DNA of 64,000 nucleotides from Neobacillus rhizophilus (GTDB taxonomy: Bacteria > Bacillota > Bacilli > Bacillales > Cytobacillaceae): the NCBI RefSeq assembly GCF_018343535.1, contig NZ_JAGYPF010000003.1, positions 372,001-436,000 of the forward strand. Reading direction: 5' to 3'. Under the pieces are notes generated by a model that was not told the origin of the DNA, did no database searches, and saw only the letters and a list, made by a program, of their open reading frames with translations. Of this stretch, positions 1 through 8,455 are shown one piece after another. The position numbers were made by a program, and so were the translations under genes. Positions within the stretch are counted from its first letter, which is position 1. Each line of letters starts with the position of its first letter.

Positions 1-708
1 AGACCAGTTATATTGGCGTTCAGCACTGTTAATCCAAACCTTCAATTCGTAGCTTTCGTAAGTTTTCTTGTTACATTCAGCAAATAGTTTTTTTTCATTA
101 AGATAGTTGGATAAAATCATTAGTTTATAAATTTGATTTATTTCTTGTTTGGTAAATTGAAAGTCGCTTACCTGTACTGTCTCCCCATTTTGCAAATCCT
201 TAATAAGCTTTTGATCTTTTGTATTGATGGCATTTTTCAGTCCCACCCCGTATTTTAACTCAAAGGCAAAAAAGTCCTCTTTATCGACGTCATGGGAAAT
301 AACTAACAGCTCGTTCATATCCTGCTGCGGGCACCCCGTTAACATGTATTTCGTTTCTGTCTCGGATTCTTGTTTCTGGATACTTTCACAAGTAGTTGTG
401 GTGACTTCTCCCTGACCAAACTTATCCCCGGTTGTATCCAAGGTAAACTTTAAATTAGAGCCATCATAGGCTAGATCATGAAAAATCCGATCCCCTTCAA
501 TGGTGTAACGGATAAGCCGAACTTTATCTTTCTTGTTATTCTGGACATGTTTCACAAACTGGTCCAGTCTTTGAAAATTTTCCAAGCCACCATGTGTCTC
601 AACCACATCATTTTTTCCGGGTTTCACTTTAGTTGGTGGAGCACTGGTGGATTGGCAGCCTGACAGCAATAAACAAATCAATAGGAACAGAACGGTTCTG
701 TTTAACAC
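1..708 (-). CDS. DUF4362-like lipoprotein, C-terminus cut by window edge
   Basis: The frame is open from a GTG at 708 to the window edge (236 codons, no stop), so the C-terminus is missing. The N-terminus is a short lipoprotein signal: basic start, hydrophobic run, then LLSGC with the lipidated Cys at residue 18. The mature part has an HGGLENFQRLDQF stretch and an RYTIEGDRIFHDLAYDG stretch, which I recognise as the Bacillus DUF4362 family, whose function is unknown. A second GTG at 717 lies only two bases after the AAAAAGG, so 708 (spacing about 10) is the better start. Expected location is the outer face of the membrane. The family call is from memory of its motifs. Confidence 0.7.
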   Translation of the reverse strand, partial: MLNRTVLFLLICLLLSGCQSTSAPPTKVKPGKNDVVETHGGLENFQRLDQFVKHVQNNKKDKVRLIRYTIEGDRIFHDLAYDGSNLKFTLDTTGDKFGQGEVTTTTCESIQKQESETETKYMLTGCPQQDMNELLVISHDVDKEDFFAFELKYGVGLKNAINTKDQKLIKDLQNGETVQVSDFQFTKQEINQIYKLMILSNYLNEKKLFAECNKKTYESYELKVWINSAERQYNWS

Positions 709-733
709 AATATTCACGCCTTTTTAGGAATTG

Positions 734-1111
734 TTATCGAAAATAAATCATTTTCAATATCCAAATAAGGATCAAGAACCAGATAACCAAAATAATAGAA
801 CCCGCAATCCAGTTCTTAGGCTTTCCTTTGCTCATCATTTCCTGCGCTTTCATTTCACATTCTGCAATAACATCCTTCGGGATCATTTTTAATGCTAGCA
901 TGATTCCTAATGGGACAAGGATGATATCGTCAAGGTAGCCAAGGATGGGGATAAAGTCGGGAATGAGGTCGATGGGACTGAAGGCATACGCGACTACACA
1001 AATCGTAAATACTTTGGCATACCAAGGTACTCTTGGGTCTTTATATGCCAAATACAGGACGTATATATTTTTTTTCAAACCTTTTGCCCAAGTTTTTATT
1101 TGATTAAACAT
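734..1111 (-). CDS. YkvA-like DUF1232 membrane protein
   Basis: 125 residues. The core DPRVPWYAKVFTICVVAYA followed by SPIDLIPDFIPILGYLDD is the hallmark of DUF1232 (YkvA family), small membrane-associated proteins of unknown role. A second hydrophobic helix lies at the C-terminus (about residues 100-121). The ATG at 1111 follows GGAGAAAT by a normal spacing. It lies 33 bp downstream of the hydrolase gene on the same strand, so the two may be cotranscribed. Confidence 0.8.
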   Translation of the reverse strand: MFNQIKTWAKGLKKNIYVLYLAYKDPRVPWYAKVFTICVVAYAFSPIDLIPDFIPILGYLDDIILVPLGIMLALKMIPKDVIAECEMKAQEMMSKGKPKNWIAGSIILVIWFLILIWILKMIYFR

Positions 1112-1143
1112 GCTATTTCTCCAGTTTGAGAGTGTCTTTTCTT

Positions 1144-1812
1144 CTATTCCTTATGTTTTTTCACAAATTCATGAATCTGTTTCATAGCTATCTTCAAGGC
1201 ATCTATCGTGGCAAAAACATCCCCTTTTACTTCTATGCTGTGTTCAGTATTTGGTATTACAACTGTATCTACCAGATGATTAGTTGTAATGACTGAAATC
1301 CGTTCCTCGTTATAATGATGGTCCTGGTCTCCGATTACACAAAGTGAAGGAAGTTCGGTGTTTAAAAGAGCCTGATAAACATTATCCATTTTGATAAGCG
1401 GTGTTAACCAAATGCCCATAGCATTACGGATGAAATTCCTTTGTGTCCACTCTATCGCCATTGGAATCGTGCCAATCGATTTGCTTAACAGAAAACATTG
1501 ATCGTAGGAACGTTCCTTTAATACTTCATCCACAACTGCGTTTACATCGTCATACATCCATTGCTCTTGCTCTGGCTTAGGAAGTTTTTTAAAATGTTCA
1601 TTATTTGCAAACTGGTAGTTTATGTGAAGAACATCTATGTTTTGATTTAAACAAATTCCAGTTGTATAATGGAATAGCGGCCGCTGTGTGGTGTAACCAA
1701 GCCCCGGCAGCATGATACAGATGCTTTTTGTTGGTTCTTTGCTGCGAATCCATGTGTAGGGGACCGCGGAAAATTCAGCTCTTACCACTTGCCCTTCTAC
1801 TAGCTCATACAT
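1144..1812 (-). CDS. alpha/beta hydrolase family protein
   Basis: 222 residues with an alpha/beta-hydrolase layout: an MLPGLGYTTQRPLFHY oxyanion/early-strand segment near residue 35, an SKSIGT nucleophile-elbow-like motif near residue 109 (Ser inside S-x-S-x-G), a CVIGDQDHHY strand that could carry the acid, and NTEHSIE near the C-terminus with a candidate catalytic His. No signal peptide, so probably cytosolic. The substrate cannot be read from sequence. The start ATG follows GAGGTGA. The elbow is not a textbook GxSxG, so the nucleophile assignment is inference. Confidence 0.7.
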   Translation of the reverse strand: MYELVEGQVVRAEFSAVPYTWIRSKEPTKSICIMLPGLGYTTQRPLFHYTTGICLNQNIDVLHINYQFANNEHFKKLPKPEQEQWMYDDVNAVVDEVLKERSYDQCFLLSKSIGTIPMAIEWTQRNFIRNAMGIWLTPLIKMDNVYQALLNTELPSLCVIGDQDHHYNEERISVITTNHLVDTVVIPNTEHSIEVKGDVFATIDALKIAMKQIHEFVKKHKE

Positions 1813-1844
1813 TATTCATTTCACCTCAATAGTTGTTTTATCGA

Positions 1845-2657
1845 CTAGAAAAACTTGATTTCCTCAATCAGCCCGCATTTTTGGAATCCGATATTTTGAT
1901 ACACCTTATTGGAGTCAGGATTCTTAACATCTGCATAGAGCATCGGAATTCGATTCTCTGACTCTATTATTTTACAAAGTTCTGCAACCAGTGCACTAGC
2001 ATAGCCGTGTTTTCGGTGTTGGGTAGGGGTAAACACGGCGTTGATTCTGGCATGTCTTGGGGAACGATGGGAAATGTTTGCCTGCGCTACTGGGTGTCCG
2101 TTGACGATCCAAAGATACAACCCGCCAGCAGCAATCATCGTCGCCGCCCTCGTCTGCTGGGATGATGGTTCTACCTGTGTCCCAAATGCATCCCTCATAA
2201 AGCCCGCGAGATAGTCTGCTACAACGTCAACATGCTCATCCGTTGCTTTAAGAATTTCACCTTTTACCCCTTGAGGCTTTATGAGCGTTGGGCAATGGTA
2301 GGCTTCCATGGTCATTTCAGTTTCGTATCGAAGGTTATTTATTTTTGAAAAAATTCCAGCAAACATCTGTGCCGTCTGGGGATCCCCAGTAATTCCTGGC
2401 AAGGATACTCGTGTGAGGTGATTTATAAGTTCATGTATTAAGGATGTTTGTTCTGTGGCTAGGATATCGTTCGAAATCCATAGCCAGCCCTTATGCCCGG
2501 GTGTCTGGGCAAAAATCACTTTTTCGTCTGGTGTTTTGAGACATAGGGAGTTACGGTCTTCACTGATTCGATGGATTAGATTGTATTGGACTTCATCTAT
2601 GGTAAATGGACTTCCTGCGGCGATTGCCGGATCATTGGGAACAAGCTTGGAAAACAT
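1845..2657 (-). CDS. GNAT family N-acetyltransferase
   Basis: 270 residues. The C-terminal half (about 140-270) is a GNAT fold: ARINAVFTPTQHRKHGYASALVAELC contains the acetyl-CoA-binding Q/R-x-x-G-x-A type loop, followed by ADVKNPDSNKVYQNIGF, the usual strand 5/helix 4 signature. The N-terminal half is a divergent domain common in longer Bacillus acetyltransferases. The substrate is unknown. Strong RBS AGGAGG before ATG 2657. The upstream flank is the 52-bp repeat array. Confidence 0.8.
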   Translation of the reverse strand: MFSKLVPNDPAIAAGSPFTIDEVQYNLIHRISEDRNSLCLKTPDEKVIFAQTPGHKGWLWISNDILATEQTSLIHELINHLTRVSLPGITGDPQTAQMFAGIFSKINNLRYETEMTMEAYHCPTLIKPQGVKGEILKATDEHVDVVADYLAGFMRDAFGTQVEPSSQQTRAATMIAAGGLYLWIVNGHPVAQANISHRSPRHARINAVFTPTQHRKHGYASALVAELCKIIESENRIPMLYADVKNPDSNKVYQNIGFQKCGLIEEIKFF

Positions 2658-2693
2658 CTCTTAGCCTCCTAAATACATATTTGTATATAGGTC

Positions 2694-3385
2694 TATTCTA
2701 GACTCGTTCTACGTGACCATGAACTGCATTTTTTCTCCTTTTCGGTCACGTAGACTCGTTCTACGTGACCATGAACTGCACTTTTTCTTTTTTTCGGGCA
2801 CGTAGACTCGTTCTACGTGACCATGAACTGCATTTTTTCTTTTTTTCGGTCACGTAGACTCCCTCTTCGTGACCTTGAACAGCATTTTTTCTCCTTTTCG
2901 ATCACGTAGACTCGTTCTACGTGACCATGAACTGCATTTTTTCTCCTTTTCTATCACGTAGACTCGTTCTACGTGACCATGAACTGCACTTTTTCTTTTT
3001 TTCGGGCACGTAGACTCGTTCTACGTGACCATGAACTGCATTTTTTCTTTTTTTCGGTCACGTAGACTCCCTCTTCGTGAGCTTGAACAGCATTTTTTCT
3101 CCTTTTCGATCACGTAGACTCGTTCTACGTGACCATGAACTGCATTTTTTCTTTTTTTCGGTCACGTAGACTCCCTCTTCGTGACCTTGAATACAGTTTT
3201 TTCTCCTTTTCGGGCACGTAGACTCGTTCTACATGACCATGAATTGCATTTTTTCTCCTTTTCGGTCACGTAGACTCCCTCTTCGTGACCATGAATACAG
3301 TTTTTTCTTTTTTTCGGGCACGTAGACTCCCTCTTCGTGACCATGAACTGCATTTTTTCTCTTTTTCGTGTAAGTAGACTCGTTT
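2694..3385. repeat. Tandem array 1: about 14 units of 52 bp with hairpins
   Basis: The phrase GACTCGTTCT (or GACTCCCTCT) recurs at 2701, 2753, 2805, 2857, 2909, 2961, 3013, 3065, 3117, 3169, 3221, 3273, 3325 and 3377, always exactly 52 bp apart. Each unit holds an inverted repeat, TCACGTAGA-5nt-TCTACGTGA in the best copies, then about 12 nt, then a T/C-rich run on the plus strand. Variant units (CTCCCTCTTCG) keep a slightly mismatched stem. Units 2753-2960 and 2961-3160 are nearly identical, indicating a recent duplication of four units (208 bp). The array separates MOSC (3' end) from the acetyltransferase (5' end), both on the minus strand. The last unit is degenerate. Confidence 0.95.
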
Positions 3386-3395
3386 TCCAAATGTA

Positions 3396-4103
3396 TCACT
3401 CATTCCGTCCGTAGACCCTTTTTGTAATATCCGGTATTTCCCTTTTCTTAATTCTTTCCCCTAAAGTGGTTCTCAGACCAGGCGCTAACAGTTCACAGTG
3501 AGCAAGTTCACGCATTTCTTCAAAATTCGGCTTCCTTGCATGGATAATCTCATTGCATTTCTGAATAGTCCACTGCGGATAAGGGCGCTCCAAAAGAGTA
3601 AAGCTTTGCCCAGCTTCAACGAAACCCTCTTTTAGCACCCGAAAATACCAGCCGGTCCGTCCGGTATTTTGGATAAGCAGCGCGAGGGTTTTGATTTTAA
3701 AACGGCGGGCCGGCTTCCAGCATGGCTGCCGTGGCTGGGATACCTGAACCACAGCCCCGCCAATTTGATAAACATCGCCAATTGAAATCAGATCCTCTGT
3801 TACATTTTCCATAAGAAAGTTCTCACCCATAGCCCCTGCACCAATATGACTGTTACCCAATTCCTTCTGCCAATCCAAATAATGTTCCGAAGCATAGGCA
3901 AACACAGCTTTCTCCGGGCCGCCGTGGTGTTCAGTATCAAATACACCGTCTCCAGTCATACCTGTTTTACCAGCCCAGACCGAACCTTCAACGAGTTCTT
4001 TAAAAATCGCACTCGTCCACTCCCGGTCCATTAAATTGGCAGCGTCTTTTTCCCCAACTGTTTTCGGCTGACCGACAAAAATTTTATTTAATAGAAACTC
4101 CAT
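3396..4103 (-). CDS. MOSC domain protein (YiiM/YflK-like)
   Basis: 235 residues. DGVFDTEHHGGPEKAVFAYA, GAMGENF and VSQPRQPCWKPARRF are characteristic of MOSC domains of the YiiM type. The Cys in QPCWKP is the expected sulfur/molybdenum-cofactor ligand. The tail (TIQKCNEIIHARK) matches the three-alpha-helix extension. Proteins of this group are linked to molybdenum-cofactor-dependent reduction of N-hydroxylated bases; that role here is by family only. The start at ATG 4103 follows AGGAGGGG; an upstream in-frame ATG at 4133 lacks this site. Confidence 0.85.
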   Translation of the reverse strand: MEFLLNKIFVGQPKTVGEKDAANLMDREWTSAIFKELVEGSVWAGKTGMTGDGVFDTEHHGGPEKAVFAYASEHYLDWQKELGNSHIGAGAMGENFLMENVTEDLISIGDVYQIGGAVVQVSQPRQPCWKPARRFKIKTLALLIQNTGRTGWYFRVLKEGFVEAGQSFTLLERPYPQWTIQKCNEIIHARKPNFEEMRELAHCELLAPGLRTTLGERIKKREIPDITKRVYGRNE

Positions 4104-4320
4104 CCTGACCCCTCCTAATTCCGAAATCATCATCTGATAAACATCCTTTTTATTTATATGCTCTCGTGGTATGAATTTATTTTTTTAAACTTTTGTGTTT
4201 ACGATATTCAAATTCTATCACAGCAATTTGCCAATATTAACAAAAATCCGAATAAGGACTATTTATTTTGAAACCTTCATAAGGTATAGACGTAATAAAA
4301 TCTACAGGGGGGATATTTAA

Positions 4321-4461
4321 ATGGAATTTAAGATGAAAGAGAAAAAGAAGAAAAAGAAGGGGGAGCGCTGGGAATTCATTGATTTGGGCTTTGATCTTAT
4401 AGAACCTATATACCTGCTTATCAGATGGGGTGTCCGGGTCATAATAAAAATCTGGAATTAA
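4321..4461 (+). CDS. 46-residue Lys-rich amphipathic small protein
   Basis: A small ORF with a good ribosome binding site (a six-G run 8 nt before ATG). The product starts with a dense lysine block (MEFKMKEKKKKKKGERWEF), continues with an acidic linker (IDLGFDLIEP) and ends in a hydrophobic/arginine helix ending RVIIKIWN. It resembles short uncharacterised Bacillus proteins with a KKKKGERW-type head. No function can be assigned; membrane association through the C-terminal helix is plausible. An 80-codon minus-strand ORF over the same bases looks like its shadow. Confidence 0.6.
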   Translation: MEFKMKEKKKKKKGERWEFIDLGFDLIEPIYLLIRWGVRVIIKIWN

Positions 4462-4526
4462 CCAGGTATGTTTTTTCATGGGCGTATTAGATGGGCCGTC
4501 CAGGAAACTCTGAACTTTAAGTTGGA

Positions 4527-4557
4527 ATAAAAATAGCCCGGTATATTAACCAGGCTA
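4527..4557 (-). terminator. Intrinsic terminator after the 4566-5237 gene
   Basis: On the minus strand AGCCTGGT pairs with ACCGGGCT across a short loop and is followed by a T-rich tail (TATTTTTATT). It lies just past the stop of the unknown gene at 4566. Confidence 0.7.
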
Positions 4558-4565
4558 ACTAAATC

Positions 4566-5237
4566 CTATTCTTTCCTTGTTATTCCGCGCCTTACTTCCC
4601 CATAACTCCGTACCGCATTCCTCCACATCAGGAAGCCAGTTTCCATTAACGACATTGTCAGCCCCGTCCAGAAAAACAAACAGGAAAGGGGATAGCTTTC
4701 CAATTCCTTTGAAAAATCATCGTCTTTCACGGGAGCCGCCGGTTTAGAAGCTTCAAAGGGTTCTTTCTTGACTTCCTCTACTTTTGGAGATGTTTCTTTT
4801 TCCGGAGCTTGTATTTTGCTTTCAACAGGTTTCCGTTTTGCATCCTTGACTGCCTTAATACTGACTACTTTTTTCCTCGGCGTCGTCCTAACAGTTTTCA
4901 ATGGACCCTGTGCCTGTAAAAACGCATCTACTTCGATGGCCAGCCCGGACATGGACTTCATGGCCTCAACAATGACAGTTATTAACTCAGCCTTGGTAAA
5001 ATCTCTTACCGAAATCCAGCCGCGCGGGTCAACCGTGTAGTTGTTTTTCCTAATGACTTCTTCAGACATGTACTTGCCCAGCACATAGCCATTGCCGCTT
5101 TGCTGCAATTCCCTTGCCAAAACCAGCCCTCTTTGCTTGCTCTCGGGATAGTTAAAGTTCACCCGGCCGTTGCTGATTTCCTTCTCCTCCAATTTGAAAG
5201 TGCGGAAAATCTCCTTTTTTTCCTCAAATGATAACAT
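4566..5237 (-). CDS. Unknown protein with charged linker and C-terminal hydrophobic helix
   Basis: 223 residues, not recognised. The N-terminus (MLSFEEKKEIFRTFKLEEKE, then NGRVNFNYPESKQRG and NNYTVDPRGWISVRDFTK) looks like a compact folded domain. Residues about 125-195 are a Lys/Pro/Glu-rich linker, and the C-terminus has a hydrophobic stretch (SCLFFWTGLTMSLMETGFLMW). The start at ATG 5237 has GGGGAG 9 nt upstream; a longer frame to 5354 is open but lacks a ribosome site. Single gene with its own terminator. It could be a membrane-attached or surface-interacting protein; that is a guess from composition only. Confidence 0.6.
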   Translation of the reverse strand: MLSFEEKKEIFRTFKLEEKEISNGRVNFNYPESKQRGLVLARELQQSGNGYVLGKYMSEEVIRKNNYTVDPRGWISVRDFTKAELITVIVEAMKSMSGLAIEVDAFLQAQGPLKTVRTTPRKKVVSIKAVKDAKRKPVESKIQAPEKETSPKVEEVKKEPFEASKPAAPVKDDDFSKELESYPLSCLFFWTGLTMSLMETGFLMWRNAVRSYGEVRRGITRKE

Positions 5238-5410
5238 TCGTTTTAGACTCCCCTTCCCCCATAAATTTTCTATCATGTATTCATATTTCAATGTTGCTTT
5301 CCGAATATACTTTTCTAGTAATAGACTTCTCGATTTATGCCTTTTTTCCTGCAAGGGTTTTCAAGAGTTGCAAAAAAAGCACTTCCCAGGTTTGCCTATT
5401 GGCAAAGAAA

Positions 5411-5446
5411 AAAGGTATTGGGTTTATGCTATGACCAATACCTTTT
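5411..5446 (-). terminator. Terminator of the methyltransferase gene
   Basis: AAAAGGTATTGG pairs with CCAATACCTTTT around a loop of about 13 nt, with a T-tract on the minus strand. It lies directly downstream of the methyltransferase stop at 5464. Confidence 0.85.
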
Positions 5447-5463
5447 ATCACTAATTTTCCATT

Positions 5464-6069
5464 TTATTTTTTCGGCTTTGCCCAAATCAGATGAACCATG
5501 TTTACCCAGTAGCTTTCTGATTTTTCAACAGTCATTCCGGACTCCCTGATTATTTCTAAGATGTTCCGTGTGTGATGGCATCCATAAAATCGGTATAAAA
5601 GCGGGTTCAGTGTTTTTTGGAGAATAGAGACTGCAAAGTTTGTACTGATGCCATGCTCCATCAGCAGGATCTTTCCGCTCGGTTTGCACCAGTGATTGAT
5701 TTTTTCCAGTACCGCTAAGGGGTTGTTGTAACTGCAAAAGGATAATGTCGAAACAATGGTATCAAAGGAATCATTCGGAAATTCCATCTTTTCAATATCC
5801 CCGCTGACAAAATCAGCCTGAATGCCATAGTTTTTTGCCGCCTGCTTTGCTTTCTCAAGCATTGCGCTGCTAAAATCCGTGGCAGTCACTTTAACACCGG
5901 GAGTATAGTAGGGGAAATTTGCTCCAGCTCCAACCGCCAGTTCCAGCACTTCGCCCTCTGCATGGCTTAAAAGTTTTTGCCGCCATCGTTTTTGGCTCAG
6001 GTCTTCTCGTCTTTTGTCATATTTTCCTGCCTGCTTATTAAAAATCTTTATTAGCTTCTGCTTCTCCAC
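5464..6069 (-). CDS. Class I SAM-dependent methyltransferase
   Basis: 201 residues of a Methyltransf_11/UbiE-like fold. Motif I is VLELAVGAGANFPYY, the acidic ribose ligand follows in TATDFSS, SGDIEKMEFPNDSFD is the motif II/III region, and LLMEHGIS is the post-catalytic strand. The tail RFYGCHHTRNI resembles the small-molecule/phospholipid methyltransferase branch. The acceptor is unknown. GTG 6069 has AAAGGCGG at good spacing; a GTG at 6078 sits too close to that site. Confidence 0.8.
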   Translation of the reverse strand: MEKQKLIKIFNKQAGKYDKRREDLSQKRWRQKLLSHAEGEVLELAVGAGANFPYYTPGVKVTATDFSSAMLEKAKQAAKNYGIQADFVSGDIEKMEFPNDSFDTIVSTLSFCSYNNPLAVLEKINHWCKPSGKILLMEHGISTNFAVSILQKTLNPLLYRFYGCHHTRNILEIIRESGMTVEKSESYWVNMVHLIWAKPKK

Positions 6070-6107
6070 TGAATTCACCGCCTTTTACCTATTTAGGGGT
6101 CTTTTTT

Positions 6108-6608
6108 TTAAAAACTCATCCGGTAGGCCCTTACGATTATGCCATCATTGGCTGGTTCAAAATCAAATTGGGGCAGCCGTTCGAAGCCGAGGCGTTCGTA
6201 CAATCGCATCGCACTCTCCATAAATTGGCCGGTATGAAGACCTATCGAAGAGTACCCCTGCACCTTTGCCCGTTGGATGCATTCCGCGACCAAGGAGGCA
6301 GCGACACCTTTTCCCCTCGCTGCCGGTGCGACGGCAAGCATGCGGATTTCCGGATAGTCCAGTTCCTCTACTTCTCCCTCATAGGCATCCGACTTTGCCG
6401 GAAACAAGATCACACTACCGACGATATCTCCATTTATTTCAGCTACAATCCGTTCCACTCCCTGCTGTAAGTCCGCCTCCGAAGAAATAGCTTTTTTCAA
6501 TGCTTCCCAATGCCCAGCGGGAATTTTTAGGGCATGCTCTTCGTACGCACTGACTCGCTGCTCACGAATAAACGGTAATTCCTCCAAATTCGCATCTCGT
6601 ATCAACAC
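6108..6608 (-). CDS. GNAT family N-acetyltransferase
   Basis: 166 residues: a single GNAT domain. Motif A is visible as IRMLAVAPAARGKGVAASLVAEC (the R-G-x-G-x-A pyrophosphate loop), followed by IGLHTGQFMESAMRLYERLGF. Acetyl-CoA dependent; acceptor unknown. It begins with GTG 6608, about 11 nt after AGGAG, and is only 14 bp downstream of the GST-family gene, so cotranscription is likely. Confidence 0.85.
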   Translation of the reverse strand: MLIRDANLEELPFIREQRVSAYEEHALKIPAGHWEALKKAISSEADLQQGVERIVAEINGDIVGSVILFPAKSDAYEGEVEELDYPEIRMLAVAPAARGKGVAASLVAECIQRAKVQGYSSIGLHTGQFMESAMRLYERLGFERLPQFDFEPANDGIIVRAYRMSF

Positions 6609-6622
6609 AGCTTGCTCAACTC

Positions 6623-7642
6623 CTACTTTTTCAAAAATTTCTCCGCTCGATTGCTTAATCGCTCTCGGTGATGTTCGCTAGTAAGGCCAGATAAATCCGG
6701 GCCCTTTGGTAAAATATGAAAGCTCTTCTGATCATCGCTGGCGATATGATTCGATAAATGATAATGCACTTTGATGGCATGGAAATCCGTTGTATCACCA
6801 AAGCCAGGCGTCTGGTATAGGTCACGCAAATAGCCCCAAAGATTCGGAAAATCAACAATCCGGTTTCGATTGGCTTTGAAGGCGGAGTAATACGCTGCAT
6901 CAAATCTGATGAGTGTCGCATAAAGTCGGACATCCGAATCCGTAATATAATCGCCGAATAAAAAGCGATTAGTTGAAAGCCGATCCTCCAATTCATCCAA
7001 TCTGGCGAACAGCGTGTCATAGGCCTTTTCGTAGGCTTCCTGCGACTGGGCAAAGCCGCATTTATAGACCCCATTGTTCACATCGTGGAAGATGACGTCG
7101 TTTAAGTCATCAATCTCATCCCGTAATCGTTCAGGATACAAATCCGGAGCATTTTCCTTATGAAACGGCGCCCAAACTGTTTCAAGATAGTTTGTTAGTT
7201 TAAAATAATCGTTGTTGACGACCTTTTGTTCCTTTATATCCACCAATGCCGGCACTGTCGGACGACCTGAATAATCGGAATCGGACTTTTTATAAATTTC
7301 GCTCATATAGCGAATGCCCAGAACAGGGTCGACGCCATTCTCGTCTAAGGAAAACTCCCAATCGACATGGGGGAGTTTGGGACGCATTGGACTGGCGGTG
7401 CCCAGGCTGATGACCTTTTCTAATCCTAGAATTCTACGAACGATTACGGAGCGATGTGCCCAGGGACAAACAGCCGACCATAGGAGTCGATATCTTCCTG
7501 CCTCCACCGGAAGTTCGCCTTCCTTGCTTCCAAATGGAGTAGTAAATCTATTGGTCTGGCGTTTAAATGACCCGTCTGTTGTAATTTCGGCAAAGGCTTT
7601 TGGAGCTTTTAAGTTGTTATTTTGTTGTTCACTTTGCTGCAT
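6623..7642 (-). CDS. Xi-class glutathione transferase / glutathionyl-hydroquinone reductase-like
   Basis: 339 residues. LLWSAVCPWAHR carries the catalytic Cys (residue 59) of the Xi/omega-like GST (YqjG/EcsG) family. It is followed by TVPALVD, the all-helical C-terminal domain (EAYEKAYDTLFARLDELEDRL, FLFGDYITDSDVRLYATLIRFD) and the family's YLRDLYQTPGF segment. These enzymes reduce glutathionyl- or chloro-hydroquinones. Bacillaceae normally make bacillithiol rather than glutathione, so the physiological thiol is unclear. ATG 7642 follows AAGAGGTG. Confidence 0.85.
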   Translation of the reverse strand: MQQSEQQNNNLKAPKAFAEITTDGSFKRQTNRFTTPFGSKEGELPVEAGRYRLLWSAVCPWAHRSVIVRRILGLEKVISLGTASPMRPKLPHVDWEFSLDENGVDPVLGIRYMSEIYKKSDSDYSGRPTVPALVDIKEQKVVNNDYFKLTNYLETVWAPFHKENAPDLYPERLRDEIDDLNDVIFHDVNNGVYKCGFAQSQEAYEKAYDTLFARLDELEDRLSTNRFLFGDYITDSDVRLYATLIRFDAAYYSAFKANRNRIVDFPNLWGYLRDLYQTPGFGDTTDFHAIKVHYHLSNHIASDDQKSFHILPKGPDLSGLTSEHHRERLSNRAEKFLKK

Positions 7643-7815
7643 TAAAAACACCTCTTAAAAGTTTTTTTAAAATAAATCCTATTAATACTATGGAAATTCT
7701 CTATTTATTTGCAGTAAGTGATCCTTTAAACGAATCGGTTGCAATAACAATCTTCAATGTGTTTTCCCCTTTTTTCTACAATATTCCACTTGTCCTTTTA
7801 AGTCAGCTTTAAAAG

Positions 7816-8427
7816 TTATTTTTTAAGGTTATTTCTCATCAGGTCAGCTATAAGTCTATCATTTTGGTCGGATGAGCTTTCTAGCTGATTGATAACCAAT
7901 TCTTGACGTTCAACTGGGTGGTTTTGACTAAGTTTTGCTTTTCCCTCAATTTTAGTAATATTGATCCGAAAACCTACAATACCTTTCGCCATTCCTTCAA
8001 TGAAACCAGGATCAACATCCTTTAACTGATAGGAACTATCGGGCTTTTCATATGTACTTACCATTTCTACTAGCGAGTCGTATAATTCCTGAGGATCTTC
8101 AACAATCTCCAATTGGCCATATACATGAACGGCAATATAATTCCAGGTTGGCACAGCCTTATTGGTTTCATACCATGAAGGGGAGATGTAACAGTGCGGG
8201 CCTTGAAAAATGGCTAGAACCTTTTGATTTTCAATATCTTTCCACTGTCCGTTTGGATGAGCAAAATGGCCATATAAAATACCTTCCTTTTTATGAAAGG
8301 TTAATGGAAGGTGAGTGGCATATGGTTCCCCATTATGCTGCGAAACCAATGTGGCAAAGCTGTTTTTCTCCATAAATTCATAGAGGATTTCTTCATTATC
8401 TATTTTGAAATGGTTTGGAATATACAT
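7816..8427 (-). CDS. PaiB-like FMN-binding split-barrel protein
   Basis: 203 residues. [44 protein letters not shown] and [13 protein letters not shown] are the conserved blocks of the PaiB family (FMN-binding negative transcriptional regulator, flavin reductase-like split barrel). In B. subtilis PaiB affects protease and sporulation genes; whether this paralogue is regulator or enzyme cannot be told. No paiA neighbour is present. Clear RBS AAGGGG before ATG 8427. Confidence 0.9.
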   Translation of the reverse strand: MYIPNHFKIDNEEILYEFMEKNSFATLVSQHNGEPYATHLPLTFHKKEGILYGHFAHPNGQWKDIENQKVLAIFQGPHCYISPSWYETNKAVPTWNYIAVHVYGQLEIVEDPQELYDSLVEMVSTYEKPDSSYQLKDVDPGFIEGMAKGIVGFRINITKIEGKAKLSQNHPVERQELVINQLESSSDQNDRLIADLMRNNLKK

Positions 8428-8455
8428 TTTTAATACCCCTTATTCTGAAAAAATT

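Noticed and set aside
3162-3353. 63-codon minus-strand frame in array 1
   Set aside because: It is a translation of the repeat (recurring CPKKRK and HGHEEG-like phrases) with no ribosome site.
2694-3385. Regular repeats as a CRISPR array
   Set aside because: The whole 52-bp unit repeats, there are no unique spacers between short repeats, and no cas genes are nearby. The same holds for the other four arrays.
4237-4479. 80-codon minus-strand frame
   Set aside because: It is antisense to the better supported 46-residue plus-strand gene, and its poly-Leu/Phe stretch is the shadow of that gene's lysine run.
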